Assembly (NCBI GenBank): GCA_003560215.1 | Contig: PWIY01000086.1 | Span: 1-13,290, forward strand | DNA: 13,290 nucleotides | From: Bacteroidales bacterium | GTDB taxonomy: Bacteria; Bacteroidota; Bacteroidia; Bacteroidales; UBA7960 | Direction: 5' to 3' | Part shown: positions 1 through 6,206 of the stretch, piece after piece | Layout of the letters: every line of letters starts with the position of its first letter | Position numbering within the stretch: position 1 is the first letter of the stretch | Notes under the pieces: model-generated | Database searches by the model: none | What the model was told of the DNA's origin: nothing | Seen by the model: the letters and a program-made list of their open reading frames with translations, nothing else | Program-made: the position numbers and the translations under genes

Positions 1-1403
1 AGGCGTTCGTTGCCAAAAAGATCATAGGGGATGCCGCTGCCGATCTCCGGATTACCTGCACCAATTGCAGGAGATTCTTCCGACAGCCGGAAATCATGTT
101 TGCCGGTGTCGTAAAACAATGGATCTTCATTCACCAGCGTATTGACGAAGGCGGAAGAGGAAGTATCCAGCTCTGTGGCCCGTATCAGGCAATGGTCAAA
201 AGTAAAGTCAACCGCCGTTCCCTCATAAAGGTCAAAACCGATCTCCTCCCGGTTATTCCCGTAGATGATGCTGTTCCCGAAATACAGTTGATCAAACTCC
301 CGCAACTGAATATTGCCGTCCATATCCTCATAATAATTATTGATGAGTACAGAAGGGCTGTTCCGGATGTCAATGTTGTAATAGTTTGCCACGGTCAGAT
401 GCCGGAAATCGTAACGGCCGCCCAGTGCCAGTATCATGGCATGCTGTCCGCAATTCACAATGGCAGTGTTCTCTGACTCAACATAGCTTCCCTGTGCAAA
501 GAGTCCGGCAAGCTGCATATTCCGTATCAGGGTATTTCTGATCTGCAAGGTAGGATCAACGGCACTTCCCAGGGTATCCACGTGCAACCCGACCGTCCCG
601 TTTTTAATAATGGCATGCTCAATTTCATGATCCCTGCTGGTGGCAGTCAGCCATATTCTGCCCCATTGCCCCGGCTGATCGCGGTAAAATGATTCCAGTC
701 TGTCGCCCTGAATGGTAACCGGGTGCTCTGCTGTTCCTTCCACCTTCAGTGTGGAGCGCCCCAAAAAGATCAGGCTGGCATTGTTATGCATATGTATCCT
801 GGCTCCTTTGTTGATGCGTAAAGTCACTTCCGGAGCCACCACTGCCTGGCCATAAACCACATAGGGCAAGCCGGCGTCCCATTCGGTATCTTCATCAATG
901 ATGTGATATTCAATGCCACTTTCCGGATCGGTATAATTGGGATGGATAAAGCGTGCATCCTGCCCCCAGGCCACAAGTTTAACGTCCTGGATATTTTGGT
1001 TGGTATTGAAAACAATGCTGTCAGTGATGGTCAGCGGCAACTCCTGATTGACAGGATCCACTGTTACCTCCACAAAAACATATAAACTGTCCCTGGGTTC
1101 GATCTCCACGTCACTGATGCGGGTTCCTGAACGGCCGTCCACATTCATGCGGAAATATGAGCCGGATCCACCGGCCAGTGATACGGAGTTGATCCGCACC
1201 CTGCGGTTGTGTGTATTATATACTTTAAAGGAACGGGTGGATGAACCGCGGGTTGTAAAAACCGTATCAAACAGCAAAGAATCCCGGGAAAAACTCAGGT
1301 CAATGGACGGATCAGAATCGAAATCGTCGTCACGGCATGACCAGAAAGCCCCTGCGGCAAGGCAAACAAATACAACAAGTAAAAATAAACGCATCAGGCG
1401 CAT
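1..1403 (-). CDS. Right-handed beta-helix surface lipoprotein (3' end cut by window)
   Basis: The frame stays open from an ATG at 1403 down to the window edge, giving 467 residues. The N-terminus is basic and hydrophobic (MRLMRLFLLLVV) and ends in FWSC, so Cys24 is the likely lipidated residue. RDDD follows, resembling the acidic surface-export signal of Bacteroidota lipoproteins. A beta-sandwich-like stretch comes next (about residues 35-150, containing FDTVFTTRGSSTRSFKVYN). After it come beta-helix rungs with patterns such as KVEGTAEHPVTIQGDRL, IKNGTVGLHV and LIRNMQLAGL. The last visible part, SPAIGAGNPEIGSGIPYDLF then GNER, is the usual run-up to a terminal DIGAYE-type end, so only a few tens of residues are probably missing. 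The expected site is the outer membrane surface. The substrate is unknown; polysaccharide binding or cleavage is possible, but I see no catalytic signature. It is transcribed away from the TPR operon. Confidence 0.85.
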   Translation of the reverse strand, partial: MRLMRLFLLVVFVCLAAGAFWSCRDDDFDSDPSIDLSFSRDSLLFDTVFTTRGSSTRSFKVYNTHNRRVRINSVSLAGGSGSYFRMNVDGRSGTRISDVEIEPRDSLYVFVEVTVDPVNQELPLTITDSIVFNTNQNIQDVKLVAWGQDARFIHPNYTDPESGIEYHIIDEDTEWDAGLPYVVYGQAVVAPEVTLRINKGARIHMHNNASLIFLGRSTLKVEGTAEHPVTIQGDRLESFYRDQPGQWGRIWLTATSRDHEIEHAIIKNGTVGLHVDTLGSAVDPTLQIRNTLIRNMQLAGLFAQGSYVESENTAIVNCGQHAMILALGGRYDFRHLTVANYYNIDIRNSPSVLINNYYEDMDGNIQLREFDQLYFGNSIIYGNNREEIGFDLYEGTAVDFTFDHCLIRATELDTSSSAFVNTLVNEDPLFYDTGKHDFRLSEESPAIGAGNPEIGSGIPYDLFGNER

Positions 1404-1475
1404 AAACTTCAATTTCAGAACCCGTCAATGATAACGCAGTGGGTTCTTCGATGGTATAAAAAATGGACAAAATCG

Positions 1476-1505
1476 TTTGCAGCAAGCAAAATTAATGTAT
1501 TTTTG
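1476..1505 (+). promoter_or_regulatory. Promoter of the TPR-ribH-fmt operon
   Basis: TTTG at 1476-1479 is followed after 18 nt by TATTTTTG at 1498-1505. This fits the Bacteroidota housekeeping promoter (TTTG, about 19 nt, TAnnTTTG). The start of transcription would be near 1512, leaving a leader of only about 14 nt before the ATG at 1526. Confidence 0.5.
1487..1494 (-). promoter_or_regulatory. Candidate -7 box for the lipoprotein gene
   Basis: Read on the minus strand, this is TAATTTTG, a full match to the Bacteroidota TAnnTTTG element. I see no convincing TTTG at the expected -33 distance. Transcription would begin near 1480, leaving a leader of about 77 nt before the ATG at 1403. It lies inside the plus-strand promoter of the TPR operon, so the two divergent promoters would overlap. 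Confidence 0.3.
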
Positions 1506-1525
1506 CAGCCTAAAATAAGTTCACC

Positions 1526-2215
1526 ATGGCAAAAAGCAAAAAGAAAAAAGACGACGACAAAAACATCGTAGCGGTTGAGGAAGCACTCAGCAGATCAGAA
1601 CAGTTTATTGAGCGCCACCAGAACACCATTATTTATACCGTGGCTGTCATCGTAATCCTCATTGCAGGTTATATTGGCTATACCCGATTTATACTGGAAC
1701 CCAGGGAACAGGAAGCCCGCTCCGAAATGTTTATGGCCCAGAGTTATTTTGAGCAGGAAGAATATGAACTGGCATTGGAAGGAGATGGAGAATATCCCGG
1801 ATTTCTGGATATCATTTCCGGTTACCGCATGACCAGTGCATCAAATCTGGCCCGTTTCTATGCAGGAATCAGCCTGATCAGGCTTGGCGAGCTGGAAGAA
1901 GGAATTGACAAACTGGATGGTTTCCGCAAGCGTGACCATCTGCTCGGAGCAATGGCTTACGGTGCCATCGGTGATGCTTACTGGGAAATGGATGAACTGA
2001 GAGATGCGGCACGCGCCTATCGCCGGGCATACAATTATAAAGACAACGAACTGACCACCCCGCTTTTCCTGTTCAAGGCAGGTATGCTCTATGAAGAAAT
2101 GGGGGATTACGAAGAAGCCCTTAAGCGTTATCAGAGGATTCACAGAGAATACAGTGACAGTCGCGAGGCCCGCGAAATTGAAAAATACATTGCACGCGCC
2201 CGGGCTAAGAAGTAG
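1526..2215 (+). CDS. Membrane-anchored tetratricopeptide repeat protein
   Basis: A 229-residue protein. It has a very basic N-terminus (AKSKKKK), a single hydrophobic segment at about residues 34-56 (NTIIYTVAVIVILIAGYIGY) and a helical C-terminal domain with TPR-like helix pairs at about 107-212, including YGAIGDAYWEMDELRDAARA and AGMLYEEMGDYEEALKRYQR. The basic head should stay in the cytoplasm and the TPR domain should face the periplasm. The architecture recalls YfgM, a periplasmic chaperone partner of the Sec/PpiD system, but that link is by shape only. It is first in an operon, with ribH starting 23 nt after its stop; this pairing is common in Bacteroidota. No Shine-Dalgarno precedes the ATG. 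The molecular function is not known from sequence. Confidence 0.85.
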   Translation: MAKSKKKKDDDKNIVAVEEALSRSEQFIERHQNTIIYTVAVIVILIAGYIGYTRFILEPREQEARSEMFMAQSYFEQEEYELALEGDGEYPGFLDIISGYRMTSASNLARFYAGISLIRLGELEEGIDKLDGFRKRDHLLGAMAYGAIGDAYWEMDELRDAARAYRRAYNYKDNELTTPLFLFKAGMLYEEMGDYEEALKRYQRIHREYSDSREAREIEKYIARARAKK

Positions 2216-2238
2216 TTGAAAACCTGAACACCCGCATC

Positions 2239-2751
2239 ATGTCCTCAAAAAAAAAGAACCTGTCCTCCTTCGAGGGAGAATCCCATACTGATGCCCGCGG
2301 GATGCGTATCGGTATTGTTACAGCCGCATGGAACAAGGAAGTCACCGACACACTGTTGCGGGGAGCACTCAGTACACTGGAAACTCATGGTGTGGACAAG
2401 AACGACATTCTGCTTTATGAAGTTCCCGGAAGTTTCGAATTGCCCCAGGGAGCTTCCCTTGTCATTCAAGAATTGCAACCAGATGCCGTTATTTGCCTTG
2501 GATGCGTGATACAGGGTGAAACCCGGCATTTTGAGTTTATTTCTCAGTCAGTGGCCGACGGCTGCATGAACCTGGGCCTTAAAACCAATGTCCCCGTGAT
2601 TTTCGGGGTGCTGACCACAGAAAACCATGATCAGGCCATTCAACGGGCCGGCGGCAAGCACGGCAACAAGGGGGATGAGGCAGCCTTTACAGCCATCCGG
2701 ATGGTGGACATGAAGCGCATGCTGAAAATTCAGAAAGGACAGCCTTCTTAA
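2239..2751 (+). CDS. ribH: 6,7-dimethyl-8-ribityllumazine synthase
   Basis: This enzyme makes the penultimate riboflavin intermediate from 5-amino-6-ribitylamino-uracil and 3,4-dihydroxy-2-butanone 4-phosphate, usually as a cytoplasmic pentamer or 60-mer shell. The family motifs appear in order: the aromatic residue stacking on the substrate in WNKEVT (about 31-36), VPGSFELP (62-69), GCVIQGETRHFEFI (88-101) with His97 in the catalytic histidine position, PVIFGVLTTEN (119-129) and GKHGNKGDEAA (139-149), where the phosphate-binding region lies. The length of 170 is slightly above the usual 150-160 because of a lysine- and serine-rich N-terminal extension (MSSKKKNLSS). It sits between the TPR gene and fmt with gaps of 23 and 14 nt, so it is co-transcribed. 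Confidence 0.97.
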   Translation: MSSKKKNLSSFEGESHTDARGMRIGIVTAAWNKEVTDTLLRGALSTLETHGVDKNDILLYEVPGSFELPQGASLVIQELQPDAVICLGCVIQGETRHFEFISQSVADGCMNLGLKTNVPVIFGVLTTENHDQAIQRAGGKHGNKGDEAAFTAIRMVDMKRMLKIQKGQPS

Positions 2752-2765
2752 ACCCACATTGCATC

Positions 2766-3728
2766 ATGCAGGCCGACCGTTTGCGTATTGTTTTCATGGG
2801 AACCCCGGAACTGGCCTCCCACATACTCAGCATCATTCACGAAAACGGCTATCTGATTGCAGGAGTCGTTACGGCACCTGACCGTCCTGCCGGCCGTGGA
2901 AGAAAAATCCGGCATTCACCCGTTAAAGAGTACGCATTGAGAAATGGATTGCATCTGATGCAGCCTGCCAATTTAAAATCTCCCGGTTTTATTGATGAAT
3001 TAAGCAGCCTGAAACCCGATCTGCAAGTTGTGGTGGCCTTTCGGATGCTGCCAAAGGAAGTCTGGTCGCTCCCAACCATTGCCACCTTTAACATGCATGC
3101 CTCGCTTTTGCCTGACTACCGCGGAGCGGCCCCCATCAACCATGCCATTATCAATGGAGAAAAGGAGACAGGGATAACCACCTTTATCATTGACGACAAA
3201 ATCGATACAGGACATATCCTTTATAGGGAAAGCATTGCAATTGATGAATATGAAACGGCCGGAAGCCTGCATGAAAAAGTAAAACAGCAAGGCGGTCCGC
3301 TGGTATTAAAAACCATAGACGCCCTGGCTGAAAAGAAGGCCTCCCCCCTGAAGCAGGAGGCCCTGATCAGCGATCCTGGCCAATTGAACAAAGCACCGAA
3401 AATCTTTAAAGAAGACTGCCGCATCAACTGGGATCAACCCTGCCGGCAGGTCGTCAATCACATCCATGGCCTCAGCCCTGTGCCGGGAGCATTTACAGAC
3501 CATCCTCTGACAGAAAAGGAAACAATCCGCATAAAGATTTATGAAGCCAGGCCGGAAGTAAAACAACACAGCCTAAAACCCGGAACGCTTCTGACCGACA
3601 ATAAAACCTTTGTCCATTTTGCCGCGACCGATGGATTCGTGAAAGTACTTACCCTCCAGATTCCGGGCAAAAAACGGATGCAAACAGAAGAATTGCTTCG
3701 TGGCTTTGATTTTCCAACCTCTGTTTGA
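2766..3728 (+). CDS. fmt: Methionyl-tRNA formyltransferase
   Basis: This enzyme transfers a formyl group from 10-formyltetrahydrofolate to methionyl-initiator tRNA. The 320 residues match the usual 310-320. The N-terminal Rossmann-like formyltransferase domain shows VFMGTPELA (9-17), PAGRGRK (41-47), FNMHASLLPDYRGAAPINHA (108-127) and DDKIDTGHIL (143-152). The catalytic trio known for this family is present as Asn109, His111 and Asp147. The C-terminal part (about 210-320) is the OB-like tRNA-binding domain, starting near INWDQPCRQVVNHIHGLSPV. It is the last gene of the TPR-ribH-fmt operon, starting 14 nt after ribH. No strong terminator follows; a weak T-run occurs at about 3805-3811. Confidence 0.97.
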   Translation: MQADRLRIVFMGTPELASHILSIIHENGYLIAGVVTAPDRPAGRGRKIRHSPVKEYALRNGLHLMQPANLKSPGFIDELSSLKPDLQVVVAFRMLPKEVWSLPTIATFNMHASLLPDYRGAAPINHAIINGEKETGITTFIIDDKIDTGHILYRESIAIDEYETAGSLHEKVKQQGGPLVLKTIDALAEKKASPLKQEALISDPGQLNKAPKIFKEDCRINWDQPCRQVVNHIHGLSPVPGAFTDHPLTEKETIRIKIYEARPEVKQHSLKPGTLLTDNKTFVHFAATDGFVKVLTLQIPGKKRMQTEELLRGFDFPTSV

Positions 3729-3825
3729 GCGAAAAACCCTCTGAAATTCCCTGAAAAGGCCTGTAAAACGGGATAGTTCCCCTCAGTTATTAACAAAAGC
3801 GGCATTTTTTTCAACAAAAAGCCAG

Positions 3826-3859
3826 ATTTCCCGCGTTAGACTTGCATTTTCTGGGAAAT
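3826..3859. repeat. Inverted repeat upstream of the HU promoter
   Basis: ATTTCCC at 3826-3832 and GGGAAAT at 3853-3859 are perfect reverse complements, 20 nt apart. The spacer contains the candidate -33 element at 3841-3844. This could be an operator or a hairpin at the 3' end of read-through fmt transcripts. Seven base pairs can arise by chance, so the role is open. Confidence 0.35.
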
Positions 3860-3871
3860 AGCCTATATTTG
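3841..3871 (+). promoter_or_regulatory. Promoter of the HU gene
   Basis: TATATTTG at 3864-3871 matches TAnnTTTG fully. CTTG at 3841-3844 lies 19 nt upstream, at the expected -33 distance. Transcription should begin near 3877-3880, giving a leader of about 45 nt that ends in an A-rich run just before the ATG, which is typical of strongly translated Bacteroidota genes. Confidence 0.6.
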
Positions 3872-3873
3872 CA

Positions 3874-3911
3874 TTGGTTAATGGAAGCTATCCGATTATT
3901 TTTTTAACCAA
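3874..3911. repeat. Inverted repeat at the HU transcription start and leader
   Basis: TTGGTTAA at 3874-3881 and TTAACCAA at 3904-3911 are perfect 8-bp reverse complements, 22 nt apart. The left arm spans the predicted start of transcription and the right arm lies 14 nt before the ATG. It could act as an operator dyad on DNA, possibly for autoregulation by a DNA-binding protein. If the start lies upstream of the arm, it could instead act as a leader hairpin. Confidence 0.4.
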
Positions 3912-3925
3912 AAAACAAAAAAGAG

Positions 3926-4198
3926 ATGAACAAAGCAGAATTAATTGATGCAATTGCATCGGAAGCGAATCTTACGAAAGCAGACGCCAAAAGAGCACTT
4001 GATGCTTTCATCGATTCCACAACAAAGGCATTGAAGAAAGGTGACAGAGTAGCCCTGGTAGGCTTCGGCTCCTTCTCAGTTTCGAAAAGAGAAGCACGCA
4101 AAGGCCGTAACCCACAAAGCGGAAAAGAAATTACCATTCCCGCTAAAAAAGTGGTTAAATTCAAGGCCGGTGCTGAACTCGCTGACAAAGTGAAGTAA
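3926..4198 (+). CDS. HU-family DNA-binding protein
   Basis: A 90-residue histone-like protein that binds and bends DNA as a dimer in the nucleoid. The helical dimerisation half (1-40, NKAELIDAIASEANLTKADA) is followed by the family signature GFGSFSVSKREARKG (46-60) and the DNA-intercalating arm tip RNPQSGKE (61-68), with Pro63 in the wedge position. The C-terminus KKVVKFKAGAELADKVK is standard. The length is canonical and no extension suggests IHF specialisation. It has its own promoter, an A-rich leader (AAAAAACAAAAAAGAG before the ATG) and a strong terminator, so it is a single-gene unit. Its lysine-rich composition fits high expression. Confidence 0.96.
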   Translation: MNKAELIDAIASEANLTKADAKRALDAFIDSTTKALKKGDRVALVGFGSFSVSKREARKGRNPQSGKEITIPAKKVVKFKAGAELADKVK

Positions 4199-4220
4199 GG
4201 ATCGCCTTTCAAAATGTAGT

Positions 4221-4253
4221 AAAAGCCCCGGCAGTTCTGTCGGGGCTTTTTTT
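4221..4253 (+). terminator. Rho-independent terminator after the HU gene
   Basis: AAAAGCCCCGGCA pairs with TGTCGGGGCTTTT (one G-T wobble) around a GTTC loop, and a run of T follows. The stem is about 13 bp, GC-rich at its centre and ends 22-55 nt after the HU stop. The A-run on the left arm means it could also work on the minus strand, but no minus-strand gene ends here. Confidence 0.92.
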
Positions 4254-4282
4254 ATGGAATCATTCGATTATTTATAACTTTG
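4251..4282 (+). promoter_or_regulatory. Candidate promoter of the ureohydrolase gene
   Basis: TAACTTTG at 4275-4282 is a full TAnnTTTG match. The -33 position, 20 nt upstream, reads TTTA (4251-4254) and overlaps the T-run of the HU terminator. Transcription would start near 4289, leaving a leader of almost 90 nt before the ATG at 4377. Confidence 0.35.
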
Positions 4283-4285
4283 AAG

Positions 4286-4328
4286 GAGTTCTCTGGCTAT
4301 GCCGGACGAAATATGTTTAAAGAGACTC
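4286..4328 (+). promoter_or_regulatory. Possible leader hairpin of the ureohydrolase mRNA
   Basis: GAGTTCTCT at 4286-4294 can pair with AGAGACTC at 4321-4328 if one T is bulged, enclosing about 26 nt that also contain GGC/GCC. No known riboswitch is recognised. The left arm lies right at the predicted transcription start, which weakens the case. Confidence 0.2.
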
Positions 4329-4376
4329 TCGGGCCTAACCGGATGAGATTCGTTCATCACTCAAAAATTCTACTGT

Positions 4377-5417
4377 ATGAACACAGAAGATAAACTTTCC
4401 CAATTCAACGCCAGCGCAGTGGGAAACAAAAACAACAACATTTTTGGCCTGCCTTTTGAAGTGGAGGAATCAAGGTTGGTATTTATTCCGGTTCCATGGG
4501 ATGTTACCGTAACCAATACCAAAGGTGCCGCCCAGGGACCCATGAACATTTTCTCCAACTCATTTCAGATCGATCTGTATGATCCCATTGTGCCGGGAGC
4601 CTGGAAGGCAGGGATGGCCATGGAGCAGATAGATCCGGGCATGATCTCCACGAATCAGCAGGTCAGGATGCAGGCAGAGCAGGTGATCCGTTTTCTTGAA
4701 GAGGGGGGTGAAGCGGATGACAGCAGACATATCCAGGAACTGATCAATTCGGTTAACAATGCCTGTGAATCCCTTGCACTATCACTGGAAAAGTCCACCC
4801 TGCAATACATGGATAACAATCAGTTGCCATTCATGATCGGGGGCGACCACAGTTGCAGCACCGGACAAATACGGGCACTGGCCAGGGAGCATGAATTCGG
4901 AATTCTGCAAATCGATGCACATGCCGATATGCGCAAAGATTACCAGGGCTTCACCCATTCGCATGCCTCCGTTATGCGCAATGCATTGGAAACCAATGGC
5001 GTGACACAAATCGTCCAGGTGGGCATCCGTGAGTTGTGCAATGAGGAAGTGCAGGTCATCTCCCAGAACCACAAAAAAATAAAAACATATTTTGACCACG
5101 ACATGCATGAGCGCATGTTTGAAGGAGAAAACTGGTCGGATATTTGCCGGGAGATCATCGAAAAGCTTCCGGATAAGATTTATATTTCTTTTGATGTGGA
5201 CGGGCTGGAGCCTTCCCTGTGCCCCGGCACAGGTACACCCGTTCCGGGCGGGTTGTCTTTCAATCAGGCCGTTTACCTTTTGGAAACAGCCATGAAATCG
5301 GGCAAACGCATCATCGGAGCTGACCTGGTGGAAACCGGACCTAACCCGCTCGACGGAATTGTATCATGCAGGATCGTATACCGCATGGCAGGCATGATGA
5401 TCAAAAGTAATGAGTAA
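4377..5417 (+). CDS. Agmatinase-like ureohydrolase (arginase superfamily)
   Basis: A manganese enzyme of the arginase/agmatinase/formimidoylglutamase superfamily, 346 residues. All six binuclear-metal ligands are visible: His158 in GGDHS, Asp180, His182 and Asp184 in DAHAD, and Asp273 and Asp275 in SFDVDG. The substrate-region landmarks PVPWDVTV (38-45) and CPGTGTPVPGG (282-292) are present. ADLVETGPNPLD (315-326) replaces the usual VEVSPxxD-type end, with Glu319 kept. SFDVDGLEPS has Glu where most relatives have the Asp of DP. This is the long form common in Bacteroidota, usually called agmatinase family (speB-like). The neighbours give no polyamine or histidine-degradation context, so the substrate (agmatine, arginine, formimidoylglutamate or another guanidino compound) is undecided. 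Confidence 0.85.
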   Translation: MNTEDKLSQFNASAVGNKNNNIFGLPFEVEESRLVFIPVPWDVTVTNTKGAAQGPMNIFSNSFQIDLYDPIVPGAWKAGMAMEQIDPGMISTNQQVRMQAEQVIRFLEEGGEADDSRHIQELINSVNNACESLALSLEKSTLQYMDNNQLPFMIGGDHSCSTGQIRALAREHEFGILQIDAHADMRKDYQGFTHSHASVMRNALETNGVTQIVQVGIRELCNEEVQVISQNHKKIKTYFDHDMHERMFEGENWSDICREIIEKLPDKIYISFDVDGLEPSLCPGTGTPVPGGLSFNQAVYLLETAMKSGKRIIGADLVETGPNPLDGIVSCRIVYRMAGMMIKSNE

Positions 5418-5440
5418 ACACATTGAAGCATATCCATCAA

Positions 5441-6139
5441 ATGGAATTGTATCAAAAACAATTGCTTTTGGAACATCTGTCAGCCCATGTTACTGAAAAG
5501 CGGCTGGAAAAAATGACACGCATCCTGGCCTGGCGCACACGCCATCTGACGCTGGTGATGGAAGACATTTACCAGTCACAGAATGCCAGTGCCGTTCTCC
5601 GTTCATGCTAATGCTTCGGTGTTCAGGACGTACACATCATCGAAAACCGCAACACCTATGAAATCAACCCCGATGTGGCCCTTGGTTCATCCAAATGGCT
5701 CAGCCTGTTTAAATACAACCGGGAAAATTTCAATACCACTGCCTGCCTGACCAGTCTCAGAGATCAGGGATACCGTATCGTAGCCACTACCCCCCATAAG
5801 GATGATTGTCTGCTGGAGGAATTACCGGTTGACCGCAAAACCGCCCTGGTATTTGGCACGGAACTGGACGGACTTACGCATGAGGCCATGTCTATGTCTG
5901 ATGCGTTTGTCAGAATTCCCATGCTGGGTTTCACAGAAAGCTTCAACATTTCCGTTTCAGCCGCCATATGCCTGTATCACCTTGCACCGCGCATCCGGAA
6001 TACGGTCAGCAACTGGGAGCTGACGGAAGAAGAAAGGACGGATGTGATGATCGGCTGGCTGTTGCAGTCGGTACGCAACCCTGAAAACCTGCTGAATCAC
6101 TATAAAAAGAAATTGGGCATTGAGAGGTTCATGACCTGA
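5441..6139 (+). pseudogene. TrmH/SpoU-family RNA 2'-O-methyltransferase with in-frame stop
   Basis: The reading frame codes for a SpoU/TrmH SAM-dependent methyltransferase of 232 codons, interrupted by TAA at codon 57 (5609-5611). Both sides are in the same frame and fit the family. Upstream are RTRHLTLVMEDIYQSQNASA then VLRSC, with the motif-1 Asn48 and catalytic-type Arg54. Directly after the stop come CFGVQDVHIIENRN, GSSKWL, then motif 2 ALVFGTELDGLTHEAM and motif 3 IPMLGFTESFNISVSAAI of the trefoil knot. The stop falls where relatives carry an acidic residue (RTADAxG type). The closest role is tRNA Gm18 methylation. I chose ATG 5441 over an in-frame TTG at 5423. The first ATG after the stop, at 5611, is out of frame. 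It may be a recent nonsense mutation, a sequencing or assembly error, or less likely read-through. It starts 23 nt after the ureohydrolase stop. Confidence 0.8.
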
Positions 6140-6206
6140 ATCTTTTTTCTTTCCACTTCCAGGCGGGCTACAAAGGGTGGGGTTCTGATTTCTGGCAAAA
6201 CGGCGA

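Noticed and set aside
96..476. Plus-strand frame of 126 codons, with others at 903-1085 and 1048-1431
   Set aside because: They lie opposite the continuous minus-strand lipoprotein frame, which has a signal peptide and family repeats; the plus frames show no domain or start context.
5423..5611. A separate 62-residue protein ahead of the methyltransferase half, or a frameshift
   Set aside because: Both halves are in the same frame and continue one family alignment, so it is one gene with a stop codon. The frame before ATG 5441 begins at a TTG.
5606..5614. Recoding of the TAA as selenocysteine or pyrrolysine, prompted by the flanking cysteines
   Set aside because: Those use TGA and TAG, not TAA; no recoding element is visible and the family has an acidic residue here.
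6140..6206. Terminator between the convergent methyltransferase and ligase genes (T-run at about 6141-6152)
   Set aside because: Only a 4-bp stem (AGGT/ACCT) precedes the T-run, too weak to call.
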